A DNA stretch of 64,000 nt from Streptomyces sp. NRRL B-1140 (GTDB taxonomy: Bacteria; Actinomycetota; Actinomycetes; Streptomycetales; Streptomycetaceae), in the NCBI RefSeq assembly GCF_001280065.1, contig NZ_LGEA01000105.1, forward strand, positions 4,799 through 68,798. Reading direction: 5' to 3'. Below are positions 34,382-42,972 of this stretch, one piece after another. The notes below the pieces were generated by a model, which was not told the origin of the DNA, made no database searches, and worked only from the letters and a program-made list of their open reading frames with translations. Position numbers and translations under genes: made by a program. Each line of letters starts with the position of its first letter. Position 1 is the stretch's first letter.

Positions 34382-35215
34382 ATGGACGGCACGGTCGACG
34401 GGTTCCGCTACGGTGCGGTGACCCCGGTGGCGGCCTATCTGATGGCCTGCTTGGGAGGGGCGCTCGGGCTGCGGTGCATCGTGCGCTCGCTGCTCGACGC
34501 GCAGTCGTGGAAGACGGGCTGGCTCGCGTTAGGCGCCGCATCCATCGGATGCGGCATCTGGACGATGCACTTCATCGCCATGATCGGCTTCCACGTGGAG
34601 GAGACCCGGGTACGGTACGACGCGGCCACGACGGTGCTCAGTCTCGTCGTGGCCGTCGTCGTGGTGGGCGTCGGCGTGTTCATCGTGGGCCACCGCGGCA
34701 CGAGCGCTGTCACGCTGGCGGTCGCGGGGGCCGTCACCGGACTGGGCGTGGCGGGCATGCACTACCTCGGCATGGCGGCGCTGCGGCTCAACGGCGAGAT
34801 CGGCTACGACCCGGCCGGTGTGGCGCTGTCCGTACTGATCGCCGTCGGGGCCGCGACCGCCGCGCTGTGGTCGGCCGTCACCCTCCGCGGCTTCCTCATG
34901 AGCCTCGGGGCGAGCCTGGTGATGGGCGTCGCGGTCTCCGGGATGCACTACACCGGAATGGCCGCCGTCAGCGTCCATGTGCACGACACGACCGGCGGGA
35001 CGTGGGCGGGCGAGTCGCCCACGTCCCTGCTGCTGCCGATGCTGCTGGGACCGGTGGTCTTCCTGCTGCTGGCCGGGGTCGTGGTGATGTTCGACCCGCT
35101 GCTGGTGCTGGGCGAGCGGGCCTCTTCACCCCGGCCGGGCGCGCCGGCCGCCCGCGCCGCGGCCCGACGCCGGCCGTCGTGGCGCACGACGGCCTCGTCC
35201 ACGCCCGAGCGGTGA
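34382..35215 (+). CDS. MHYT-domain integral membrane protein, 277 aa
   Basis: ATG 34382 is chosen because GGGGGGAG lies nine bases upstream; a TTG at 34343 is possible. The protein consists of about seven membrane helices with three MHYT-type motifs, TMHFIAMIGF, GMHYLGMAAL and GMHYTGMAAV. These motifs are thought to bind a metal and sense oxygen, CO or NO. Unlike many MHYT proteins it has no GGDEF/EAL or kinase output domain, only a basic tail, so its output is unknown. Confidence 0.87.
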   Translation: MDGTVDGFRYGAVTPVAAYLMACLGGALGLRCIVRSLLDAQSWKTGWLALGAASIGCGIWTMHFIAMIGFHVEETRVRYDAATTVLSLVVAVVVVGVGVFIVGHRGTSAVTLAVAGAVTGLGVAGMHYLGMAALRLNGEIGYDPAGVALSVLIAVGAATAALWSAVTLRGFLMSLGASLVMGVAVSGMHYTGMAAVSVHVHDTTGGTWAGESPTSLLLPMLLGPVVFLLLAGVVVMFDPLLVLGERASSPRPGAPAARAAARRRPSWRTTASSTPER

Positions 35216-35261
35216 GCGGCCCGCCGCCGAACGCAGCACGACCGATTGCTACGGTGCAGCC

Positions 35262-36767
35262 GTGTCCGACTCCTCACGCGATACCCCCGAAGGCGCCGGC
35301 TGGGGCACCGGCGAACGGGGTGCGTACCGGCGGTTGATGCCGTCGAAGTCCGAGAAGATCTCCTGGCTGGACCCGAGGATGCTGTGGGCCGCCCGCAACG
35401 GCGTGCTGGCCTCCTGGTTCGGCGACCCCACCGGCCGGACGCGCAGCCGGTGGGCGGCACAGCGGGCGGCCTCCGGCGCGCCGGCCGACAAGGTGATCCG
35501 CCGGGACGACCCGGACCGGTTCTCCTTCCTGGTCATCGGTGACACCGGCGAGGGCGACGACCCCCAGTACGCCGTGGTGCCGGGCTTCCTGAGGACCGGT
35601 CAGGACACCCGCTTCGCGGTGCTGGCCAGTGACGTGATCTACCCGGTGGGCAGCGCGGACGACTACGGCACCAAGTTCTTCCGCCCCTACCGGGACTACC
35701 GGGCGCCGATCTACGCGATACCCGGCAACCACGACTGGTACGAGGACCTCGGCGGTTTCATGCGCGTCTTCTGCGACGACGCCCCGCCGCTGCCGCCCGA
35801 GCCCCGGCCGCACCCGCTCACCCGGGCCTGGCTGCGGTCGCTGCTGTGGCACCGGCCGCGTCGGGACGCCGGACAACACCTCGCAAAGGCGCGGAGCTTG
35901 CGTGACGCTCCCGAACAGCGGGCCGTCCAGCCGGGCCCGTACTGGGCGATCGACGCCGGCCCGCTGCGGATCATCGGCGTCGACACCGGTCTGCTCGGCA
36001 CCCTGGACGCCGAGCAGGGCGCCTGGCTGCGCGAGGTGTCCCGGGGGCCCCGCCCGAAGATCCTGGTCACCGGCTCGCCCCTGTACGTGGACGGCCGGAG
36101 CGATCCCTGCGCCATCGAGGGGGGCGGCACGGTCGACGACATCGTCCGCGACCCGGACCACCACTTCGTGGCGGCGATAGGCGGCGACATCCACAACTAC
36201 CAGCGCTACCCGGTCCGGCTGGACGACGGCCGCACGCTGCAGTACGTCGTCGCGGGCGGGGGCGGCGCGTTCATGCACGCCACCCACACGATCCCCCGCG
36301 TCGACGTCGCCGGCGTCACCGAGCGGGACTTCCGCTGCTACCCGCTGCGCGGCGACTCCCTGGCGTTCTACAGCCGCCTCTACGGCCGCCGGCTGCGGAT
36401 GCGCCGCTTCTTCACGCTCACCGAGGCCGAGGCGACGGCTGTGATCGCCGAGCGGCTCGGCATCGAGCCCACCCGCGCCCCGGGTGCCTCGACCCGTGTC
36501 ACCCGCCGCGTCCGCCTGGTCGCCGGGCTGCTCGGCACCGGCCGCCGCCCCGACCGGGCCAGGCGGTTCCGGCTGCCGGTGCGGAAGATCTACACCTCGT
36601 TGTTCTCGCCGAGCTCGGCGACGTACAGCCCGCCGTTCTTCAAGTGCTTCCTGCGGCTGGACGTCTCCCCGGAAGCGGTCCGGCTGCGCTGCTTCGCGGC
36701 GACCGGCAACCGCGCCCAGGAGATCGACCCGCCGGTCGAGGACGAGGTGACGATCCCGCTGCGCTGA
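35262..36767 (+). CDS. Calcineurin-like metallophosphoesterase, 501 aa
   Basis: This is a two-metal phosphoesterase. The core motifs are FSFLVIGDTGEGDD, YAIPGNHDWYED and AAIGGDIHNYQRYP, with LVTGSPLYV between them. The expected Asp of motif II is embedded in LASDVIYPVG. It has an N-terminal extension of about 70 residues and a long C-terminal part of about 200 residues that includes a beta-rich segment. No signal peptide is visible. The start is the GTG at 35262. The target, such as a nucleotide, protein or phospholipid, is not known. Confidence 0.87.
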   Translation: MSDSSRDTPEGAGWGTGERGAYRRLMPSKSEKISWLDPRMLWAARNGVLASWFGDPTGRTRSRWAAQRAASGAPADKVIRRDDPDRFSFLVIGDTGEGDDPQYAVVPGFLRTGQDTRFAVLASDVIYPVGSADDYGTKFFRPYRDYRAPIYAIPGNHDWYEDLGGFMRVFCDDAPPLPPEPRPHPLTRAWLRSLLWHRPRRDAGQHLAKARSLRDAPEQRAVQPGPYWAIDAGPLRIIGVDTGLLGTLDAEQGAWLREVSRGPRPKILVTGSPLYVDGRSDPCAIEGGGTVDDIVRDPDHHFVAAIGGDIHNYQRYPVRLDDGRTLQYVVAGGGGAFMHATHTIPRVDVAGVTERDFRCYPLRGDSLAFYSRLYGRRLRMRRFFTLTEAEATAVIAERLGIEPTRAPGASTRVTRRVRLVAGLLGTGRRPDRARRFRLPVRKIYTSLFSPSSATYSPPFFKCFLRLDVSPEAVRLRCFAATGNRAQEIDPPVEDEVTIPLR

Positions 36768-36881
36768 CCGGACGGGCGGGCCGACCAGGCGGATGGGGAG
36801 AGCGGGCTGACGGGGAACAGTGGGAACCGGCGCGGAGTTGGCACCGACATACGCCTTTGAAGGTTCAATGAAGGAGGGCTC

Positions 36882-37910
36882 ATGCCGCCGACCCCACGAC
36901 CGCTGCGCAAGCTGGGTTTCCTGACCATCGGGCTGTTCGACCCGGCGGACCCGCGCCCGGGCCACGAGTCCACCCTGGAGATCATCGAGCTGGGTGAGCG
37001 GCTCGGCTTCGACAGCGCGTGGGTGCGGCACCGGCATCTGCAGCACGGCATCTCCTCCCCCGTCGCCGTCCTGTCGGCGGCGTCCCAGCGCACGCGCCGT
37101 ATCGAGCTGGGCACGGCGGTGATCCCGCTCGGGTGGGAGAACCCGCTACGGCTGGCCGAGGACCTGGCCACCGTCGACCTGCTCTCGGGCGGACGCCTCA
37201 ACCCGGGCGTGAGCGTGGGCCCGCCCCTGCATTTCGACCAGGTCAAGGGCGCGCTCTACCCGGACACGGCCGACGCCGAGGACTTCGGCTACGGGAGGGT
37301 GGAGCGGCTGCTGGGCTTCGTACGGGGCGAGCCGGCGACGGACTTCAGCGGCGTCGAGAGCTTCGAGGTCTTCTCCGACCGGGTGGAGCCGCACTCCCCC
37401 GGCCTGGGCCGCCGCCTGTGGTACGGCGGCGGCAGCCTGCGGTCGGCCCGGTGGGCCGGCGAGCACGGCATGAACCTCCTCACCAGCAGCGTCGTGAAGG
37501 CCGAAGAGCCCGAGGGCCCCTACGACTTCGCGGAGATCCAGCTCGCGCAGATCCGCGCCTTCCGGGCCGCCCATCCCGATGGCGAGGCCGCCCGCGTCTC
37601 GCAGGGCCTGGTCGTCATCCCCACGGACTCCGCCTCGGCCGCCCAGCGTGCCCGGTACGAGGAGTACGCCGCCCGGCGCACTCCCCGCACGGCTGCACCG
37701 CAGGGCCCGGCGCGGCTGCTGTTCGCGCCGGACCTGGTGGGCACCTCGGCCGAGATCGCCGAACGGCTGCAGGCGCACGCCGCGTTCCAGGAGGTGGACG
37801 AGGTGGCGTTCGCCCTGCCGTTCTCCTTCGAGCACGAGGACTACGTGCAGATCCTCACCGACATGGCGACCCGGCTGGGCCCGGCACTGGGATGGCACCC
37901 GGGCACCTAG
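36882..37910 (+). CDS. LLM-class (luciferase-like) flavin monooxygenase, 342 aa
   Basis: This is a luciferase-like TIM-barrel oxidoreductase that uses reduced FMN or F420. It starts RKLGFLTIGLFDPADPRPGH, with ERLGFDSAWVRHRHLQHGIS as the cofactor/strand-2 region and RRLWYGGGSLRSARWAGEHG typical of the C-terminal half. The ATG follows GAAGGAGGGCTC. It stands alone, and the 447-base gap downstream separates it from the lasso cluster, so it is probably not part of that pathway. Confidence 0.88.
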   Translation: MPPTPRPLRKLGFLTIGLFDPADPRPGHESTLEIIELGERLGFDSAWVRHRHLQHGISSPVAVLSAASQRTRRIELGTAVIPLGWENPLRLAEDLATVDLLSGGRLNPGVSVGPPLHFDQVKGALYPDTADAEDFGYGRVERLLGFVRGEPATDFSGVESFEVFSDRVEPHSPGLGRRLWYGGGSLRSARWAGEHGMNLLTSSVVKAEEPEGPYDFAEIQLAQIRAFRAAHPDGEAARVSQGLVVIPTDSASAAQRARYEEYAARRTPRTAAPQGPARLLFAPDLVGTSAEIAERLQAHAAFQEVDEVAFALPFSFEHEDYVQILTDMATRLGPALGWHPGT

Positions 37911-38166
37911 GTCGTCCGTCCTCGGCGAAGCGGCTGGTGATGTCCGAGCCGATTCGGGAACGTGAAAGTTGAGGGGAGCACGGTCCGGGCTCTGAATGCG
38001 CCCCGGCGGCGCCCACTCGCGCCGTCGCGGCAGCCGCCGGCAGGTGCCGCGAGCATCTGCCGGAGGCGCATGTCAGAACGTTCTCGCGGATCTTCCCGCG
38101 CCCGGCCCTCCACATCGGGCGGCGCTCGATTCGGCTGAACGCGACCCGGCGCACCACCCGATTGAT

Positions 38167-38188
38167 TCGGATTTTTCATATGATCCGA
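38167..38188 (+). promoter_or_regulatory. AT-rich palindrome with -10-like hexamer upstream of the lasso cluster
   Basis: An island of low GC (38158-38190) contains the inverted repeat TCGGAT-N10-ATCCGA and a good -10-like hexamer TATGAT at 38179-38184. A matching -35 at 17 bases is not evident. It is about 170 bases before the lasso precursor gene, so it could drive that operon with a long leader. Confidence 0.45.
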
Positions 38189-38280
38189 GCTTCGCAGAGG
38201 CCCTTGCCTTCTCCTCACGCTCTGCAGCTAGCTGGTGTCGCGTCCGCTTTCCGGCCCGGGTTCCCGATGAGCCCGGCGCC

Positions 38281-38319
38281 GACCGGCGGCACCGGGGCCT
38301 GTCCCCGGGGCCGCCGGTC
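38281..38319 (+). promoter_or_regulatory. Large hairpin in the lasso-cluster leader
   Basis: Two 17-base arms (GACCGGCGGCACCGGGG and CCCCGGGGCCGCCGGTC) pair at 16 of 17 positions around a five-base loop. The hairpin ends 38 bases before the precursor ATG. It could be a 5' mRNA stabiliser, an attenuator, or a terminator isolating the cluster from upstream transcription. Confidence 0.65.
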
Positions 38320-38357
38320 AGGGAGGCGGTCGGTGCACCTGCACGTGAGGAGTGGTC

Positions 38358-38468
38358 ATGAAGAAGGCATACGAGGCGCCGACGCTCGTCCGGCTCGGTA
38401 CGTTCCGGAAGGAGACGGGGCTCCTCCAGCGCTCCGGTCGCGACCGGCTGATCCTGAGCAAGAACTGA
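38358..38468 (+). CDS. Lasso-peptide precursor, citrulassin type, 36 aa
   Basis: This short gene was read directly from the sequence; it has a GAGGAG site six bases before the ATG. The leader (residues 1-21) shows the lasso recognition pattern with Y5, P8, L10, G14, F16 and the penultimate Thr20. The predicted core is residues 22-36, LLQRSGRDRLILSKN. Leu1 would be joined to Asp8 to form an eight-residue macrolactam ring. Citrulassin A has the core LLGLAGNDRLVLSKN, and in that family Arg9 is changed to citrulline by a deiminase encoded elsewhere. Here Arg9 is kept and Arg4 and Arg7 are extra. The gene heads an A-C-B1-B2-D operon. Confidence 0.93.
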   Translation: MKKAYEAPTLVRLGTFRKETGLLQRSGRDRLILSKN

Positions 38469-38494
38469 CGATCGACGGTCCTTGACCCGACGTC

Positions 38495-40345
38495 ATGACT
38501 GATCTGCACGAAAGTGCGGGGACGGGCCCCGGCGACGCGCACTTCGCGGTCTTCACGGACCGCGCGGACGCGGCCGCCGTGGCCCGCTCCTTCGCCCGCC
38601 CCGGCAGCCGGACCCTCGCCCACACGTCGGGCCGGCCCTGGCTGGTCGGCCACTGGCACGACGACGACATCGTCACGGCGAGCGTCGGCAGCGCCGCTCT
38701 GGCCGTCGTCGGCCGCTGCCCCATCGACACCGACGCACTGCGGCGCCGGGCCGCACGATTGCGCGATCTCGCGGAACTCGACGCGCTGGCCCGGTCCCTC
38801 CCCGGCAGTTTCCACCTCGTCGCCGCCCTCGACGGCCGGATCAGAGTGCAGGGCACGGCATCCGGACTGCGGCTCGTCTTCCACGCGGAGATCGACGGCG
38901 TGCGCGTGGCCGCGACCCGCGCCGACACCCTGGCCGGCCTCCTCTCCGCGGAGCCCGCCGTGGAGGAACTGGCCGTACGGCTGCTGTGGCCCGCCCCGTA
39001 CCCGCTGTTCGAGACCTCGATGTGGCGGGCGGTCACCGCCGTTCCCCCACAGGACGCCGTGCTCGTCGCCGCGGACGGCCACACCGTACGGCACACCCGG
39101 TGGTGGACGCCGCCGGAGCCGGTGCGGCCGCTCGCCGACGCGGCTCCCGTGATCCGGACGGCCCTGGAGGAGGCCGTCGGCGTGCGGACCCGTCAGGGCG
39201 GCGTGGTGAGCTGCGATCTGTCCGGTGGCCTGGACTCGACCTCCGTCTGCTTCCTCGCCGACCGCTCCCCCGCCCGCGTGGTGGCCAGTACGTGGCCCGG
39301 ACGGGATCCCGCGGACACCGACCTGGTCTGGGCCGAGAAGGCGATGGGGTACCTGCCGGACGTCGAGCACGTGGTCTGGGACGCCGACGCCTCGCCGCTG
39401 GTCTACGAGGACCTCCTGGGCATCGACGACCTCCTCGACGAACCCACCATCGGCGTCATGGACCGTTCCCGGGTGCTGCACCACCTGCCCGGCCTCGCCG
39501 CACGCGGCAGCCGGCTGCACCTGACCGGCATCGGCGGCGACCACGTCGCCTGGTGCTCCGAGGCGTACTACCACCGGCTGATGCGCACCCGGCCGCTGTT
39601 CGCCCTGCGCCGGTTGCGCGGATTCCGGGCGCTGTGGCGATGGCCGCTCGGCGGCACCCTCCGCGCTCTCGCCGACTCCCGGCCGTACCGGAGGTGGCTC
39701 GCCGACGCCGCCGGTGACCTGCGCGGCCCCCTGCCCCCGTCCGTGGCGACGGGTCTCGGCTGGGGCATGCCCCCCCGCCTGTTCGACTGGGTGACCCCCG
39801 AGGCCGAGCGGATGGCGCGCCGGGCACTGCTCGACGCGGCGGCGACGGCCTCCGCGCTGCATCCGGACCGCGGGCTGCACACCGACCTGGAGCAGATCCG
39901 GTCGTGCACCCGCGTCATCCGGCAGTGGGACCGGATGGCGGCCCGCGCGGGCCTGCCGATGGCCTCTCCCTTCCTGGACGACCGCGTCATCGAGGCGTTC
40001 CTCTCCGTACGCCCGAGCGAGCGCGTCACGCCCTGGCGGTACAAGCCCGTCCTGAGCGCCGCGATGCGCGGGATCGTGCCCGAGGAGTGCCTGCGACGCA
40101 GCAACAAGGCCACGGGCTCCATGGACGACTCCAACGGACTGCGCGAACACCGGGGCGACCTGCTGGCCCTGTGGGATGACTCACGGCTGGCGGAACTCGG
40201 GCTGGTGGACGGCGCCGAGCTGCGCCGTCTGGCCCGGCGGCCGGCCTCGCCGGGGCTCTCCGACGCCATCCTCTACTCCACGATCGCCGCGGAGGTGTGG
40301 CTGCGCGGGCTCGCCTCCGGCCGCACCCGCGTCCCGCAATCCTGA
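38495..40345 (+). CDS. Lasso cyclase (asparagine-synthetase-like, C protein)
   Basis: The enzyme activates the ring-forming Asp side chain as an AMP ester and closes the macrolactam. The synthetase P-loop is CDLSGGLDSTSV at residues 240-251, and the partner motif GIGGDHVAWC follows. The N-terminal glutaminase-like domain has no catalytic Cys at residue 2, as in other lasso cyclases. Length is 616 residues, normal for the family. The start is 26 bases after the precursor stop; there is no obvious terminator between them, so precursor excess would need mRNA processing. Confidence 0.93.
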   Translation: MTDLHESAGTGPGDAHFAVFTDRADAAAVARSFARPGSRTLAHTSGRPWLVGHWHDDDIVTASVGSAALAVVGRCPIDTDALRRRAARLRDLAELDALARSLPGSFHLVAALDGRIRVQGTASGLRLVFHAEIDGVRVAATRADTLAGLLSAEPAVEELAVRLLWPAPYPLFETSMWRAVTAVPPQDAVLVAADGHTVRHTRWWTPPEPVRPLADAAPVIRTALEEAVGVRTRQGGVVSCDLSGGLDSTSVCFLADRSPARVVASTWPGRDPADTDLVWAEKAMGYLPDVEHVVWDADASPLVYEDLLGIDDLLDEPTIGVMDRSRVLHHLPGLAARGSRLHLTGIGGDHVAWCSEAYYHRLMRTRPLFALRRLRGFRALWRWPLGGTLRALADSRPYRRWLADAAGDLRGPLPPSVATGLGWGMPPRLFDWVTPEAERMARRALLDAAATASALHPDRGLHTDLEQIRSCTRVIRQWDRMAARAGLPMASPFLDDRVIEAFLSVRPSERVTPWRYKPVLSAAMRGIVPEECLRRSNKATGSMDDSNGLREHRGDLLALWDDSRLAELGLVDGAELRRLARRPASPGLSDAILYSTIAAEVWLRGLASGRTRVPQS

Positions 40346-40412
40346 CCGCACCCGAGTGACACACCTACGACGACACATCAGCCATGTCAGACCCGTCAGA
40401 AAGGCCCTCCAC

Positions 40413-40667
40413 ATGCCCTTGCGGTTCGGCGACGACGTATCCACGGCCGAGACCGACTACGGCACGGTTCTGCTCGACGAACAGGTCGGTGCCTACTGGG
40501 AGTTGAATCCGACGGCCACCTTGGTGGTGCGGACGCTGCTGGACGGCGGGGAGGAGGCGGACGCGGCCGCCGCCCTGGTGCGGGAGTTCGACATCGACCG
40601 GACGCAAGCCCTCCAGGACGTGCAGACGCTCGTCCACGAGCTGCGCGCGTCGGGGCTCGCCTCATGA
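40413..40667 (+). CDS. Lasso leader-binding RRE protein (PqqD-like, B1)
   Basis: This 84-residue PqqD-like protein binds the precursor leader and hands it to the peptidase. It starts MPLRFGDDVSTAETDYGTVL, and DEQVGAYWELNPTATLV is the RRE strand region. An upstream extension of the frame, which would place the start at 40176, is antisense to the cyclase end and rejected. The TGA overlaps the B2 start by ATGA. Confidence 0.92.
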   Translation: MPLRFGDDVSTAETDYGTVLLDEQVGAYWELNPTATLVVRTLLDGGEEADAAAALVREFDIDRTQALQDVQTLVHELRASGLAS

Positions 40668-41101
40668 CGACGCCCAGCGCGCTGGAGCGCCCCACCGGTG
40701 TGCCCCTGGTCCGGCGCACGGCCGCCCGCCTCGTCCTGCTCCCCGCCGTCGTCCTCGCTCTGCTGCCGCCCCGCCACATCCGCTCGGTGCTCGGCGTCCT
40801 GCGGCGCGGCGCCGCACCGGCGAGCACCGGCCAGGCCCAGAACGCCCGAGACGCCATGTGCGCCGTCAGCCTGCGCTGCGCCGGGCCCAAGGGATGCCTG
40901 CCACGGTCCCTGGGAGCGGCGCTGCTGTGCCGGCTCGGCGGAACCTGGCCGACCTGGTGCACCGGCGTACGGGTCACCCCGCCGTTCACGGCGCACGCCT
41001 GGATCGAGGCGGAAGGCCGTCCCGTCGGCGAAGGAGTCCCGGAGGGCTACTTCGCCCGGCTGGTGGCCGTCGCCCCGCTGTCGGGTCCTGCCGACCGATG
41101 A
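40664..41101 (+). CDS. Lasso leader peptidase (transglutaminase-like, B2)
   Basis: This cysteine protease removes the leader. Cys78 in KGCLPRSLGAALL and His111 in FTAHAWIEAEG are the catalytic pair. The usual third residue, an Asp in McjB, appears to be Glu117 here, as seen from memory in other actinobacterial B2 proteins. The first 45 residues form a possible membrane-associated helix. The 145-residue length is normal for a split B2. It is coupled to the exporter gene by ATGA. Confidence 0.9.
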   Translation: MTTPSALERPTGVPLVRRTAARLVLLPAVVLALLPPRHIRSVLGVLRRGAAPASTGQAQNARDAMCAVSLRCAGPKGCLPRSLGAALLCRLGGTWPTWCTGVRVTPPFTAHAWIEAEGRPVGEGVPEGYFARLVAVAPLSGPADR

Positions 41102-42963
41102 CCGGCGCGACGGTCCCGCACGGCGGCCGGGCCGCGCATGCCGCGGCCGGTTCCGAAGCAGAGGCCGGTAAGTCCACCGTGGCGGCGGTGGTCACGATGT
41201 ACCGGCTCACCGCGGGGCACCGGGGCGCCATCGCCGTCGCCGGCGTGCTGACGCTGGTCGGATCCGCCCTGGGGCTGGCCCAGCCGCTCGTCGCCAAGCA
41301 GGTCGTGGACGCGAGCGGCCGCGGACAGCTCATCTGGCCGCTGCTGGCCCTGCTGGGCGCGCTGTTCGTCGTCGAGGCGGCGACGGGGGCGGCGGGGCGT
41401 TTCCTTCTGGAACGGATGGGCGAAGGCGTCGTACGCCAGGTCCGGCACGGGCTGGTGGGCCGGCTGCTCCGCCTGGAGATGAGGGAGTACGACCGCCACC
41501 GGAGCGGCGACCTCATCTCCCGGGTGACCGCCGACACCACCCTGCTGCGCGAGGTCGTCTCCCAGGCCCTGGTCGACCTCGTGACGGGAAGCCTGGTCGC
41601 GGCCGGGGCGATCGCCCTCATGGCGTGGCTGGACCCGCTGCTGCTGCTCCTGGTCGTCGCGACCGTGGCGGCGTCGGCCGTGGTGGTCGCCTCACTGCTC
41701 ACGGGCATCAGGAACGCCTCCGAACACATGCAGCGCTCGGTCGGTGCCGTCGCCGCCGATCTCGAACGCGCCCTGAGCGCCCTGCCGATGGTCCGGGTGC
41801 ACCGGGCCGAGGAGCGGGAGGCGGCCGGCATCGGCGCCCGCGTGGACGGGGCGTACGGCGCGGGGGTGCGCACCGCGAAGCTCGCCTCCGTGATGAGCTC
41901 CGCCGTCGAACTCGCCGTGCAGGGTTCCTTTCTCATCGTCCTGGTCGTCGGCGGCCTGCGCGTCGGCGGCCACACCGGTTCCCTCGGTGACCTCGTCGCG
42001 TTCCTGCTGTACGCCTCGTACCTCGTCCTGCCGGTGTCCTCCGTCTTCCGCGCGGTCGGCCTCGTCCAGCGCGGGATGGGCGCCTACCAGCGCATCGACG
42101 AGGCACTGCGCCTCCCCGTGGAACCCACCGCACCCAGGAACCCGACCGACCGCCCACCCGCACCGCAGCCGACCGGACCGGCCGGGACCCGTGCGGTCGG
42201 CCAGGCCGAACAGCCCGTCCTCGCCCTGCGCGACGTCCACTTCGGCTACGCCCCGGAGCGGCCGGTCCTGCGCGGTGTGTCGTTCACCGTCCCGCAGCAC
42301 CGGCACGTGGCCCTGGTGGGCCCGTCCGGAGCCGGCAAGAGCACGGTGTTCGCCCTGGTCGCGAGGTTCTACGAGCCGGATGCGGGCGCCGTGCTCTTCG
42401 ACGGGCGGCCGGCGGCCGAACTCACACGAGATCACTGCCGCCGGGGCATCGCCGTGGTCGACCAGAAGACCCATGTGGTCCACGGCACGCTGCGCGACAA
42501 CATCGCCTACGCGGTGCCCGACGCCACGGATGCGGAGATCGGCCGCGTCGTCGAACTGGCCCGGCTGGAAGAGGTCGTCGACCGGCTGCCCGGAGGCCTG
42601 GCCGCCGTCATCGGGGAACACGGCTGCAACCTCTCCGGCGGCGAGCGGCAGCGGGTCGCCCTCGCGCGCGCGTTGCTGGCCCGGCCCGCGCTCCTCCTGC
42701 TGGACGAGCCCACCTCGCACCTCGACGCGATCAACGAATCGGCGCTCACCACCGTCATGAAGGACGTCGCCCAGGAGTGCGCTCTGCTGGTCATCGCCCA
42801 CCGTCTGTCCACCGTGCAGCACGCCGACCACATCGTGCTGCTCCGGGACGGCCGCACGGTGGCCGGCGGACGTCACGAGGACTTGCTGGTCAGCAGTGCC
42901 CTCTATCGCGAGCTGGCCGCGAGCCAGATGCTCCGGGCCGGCGGGCGGCCCCGGAGCGGTTGA
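41098..42963 (+). CDS. ABC transporter for the lasso peptide (D protein), 621 aa
   Basis: This is an ABC half-transporter with an N-terminal membrane domain of about six helices and a C-terminal ATPase. Walker A is LVGPSGAGKSTV, the signature is NLSGGERQRVALARAL, and Walker B is LLLLDEPTSHLD followed by the H-loop IAHRLS. It is the last gene of the lasso operon and should export the mature peptide and give self-protection. There is no peptidase C39 domain, in keeping with a separate B2 protease. Confidence 0.93.
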   Translation: MTGATVPHGGRAAHAAAGSEAEAGKSTVAAVVTMYRLTAGHRGAIAVAGVLTLVGSALGLAQPLVAKQVVDASGRGQLIWPLLALLGALFVVEAATGAAGRFLLERMGEGVVRQVRHGLVGRLLRLEMREYDRHRSGDLISRVTADTTLLREVVSQALVDLVTGSLVAAGAIALMAWLDPLLLLLVVATVAASAVVVASLLTGIRNASEHMQRSVGAVAADLERALSALPMVRVHRAEEREAAGIGARVDGAYGAGVRTAKLASVMSSAVELAVQGSFLIVLVVGGLRVGGHTGSLGDLVAFLLYASYLVLPVSSVFRAVGLVQRGMGAYQRIDEALRLPVEPTAPRNPTDRPPAPQPTGPAGTRAVGQAEQPVLALRDVHFGYAPERPVLRGVSFTVPQHRHVALVGPSGAGKSTVFALVARFYEPDAGAVLFDGRPAAELTRDHCRRGIAVVDQKTHVVHGTLRDNIAYAVPDATDAEIGRVVELARLEEVVDRLPGGLAAVIGEHGCNLSGGERQRVALARALLARPALLLLDEPTSHLDAINESALTTVMKDVAQECALLVIAHRLSTVQHADHIVLLRDGRTVAGGRHEDLLVSSALYRELAASQMLRAGGRPRSG

Positions 42964-42972
42964 GGACCGCGT

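Noticed and set aside
38158..42963. Peptidyl arginine deiminase inside the lasso cluster
   Set aside because: None of the five genes or their neighbours has deiminase motifs; in known cases it is encoded at a distant locus.
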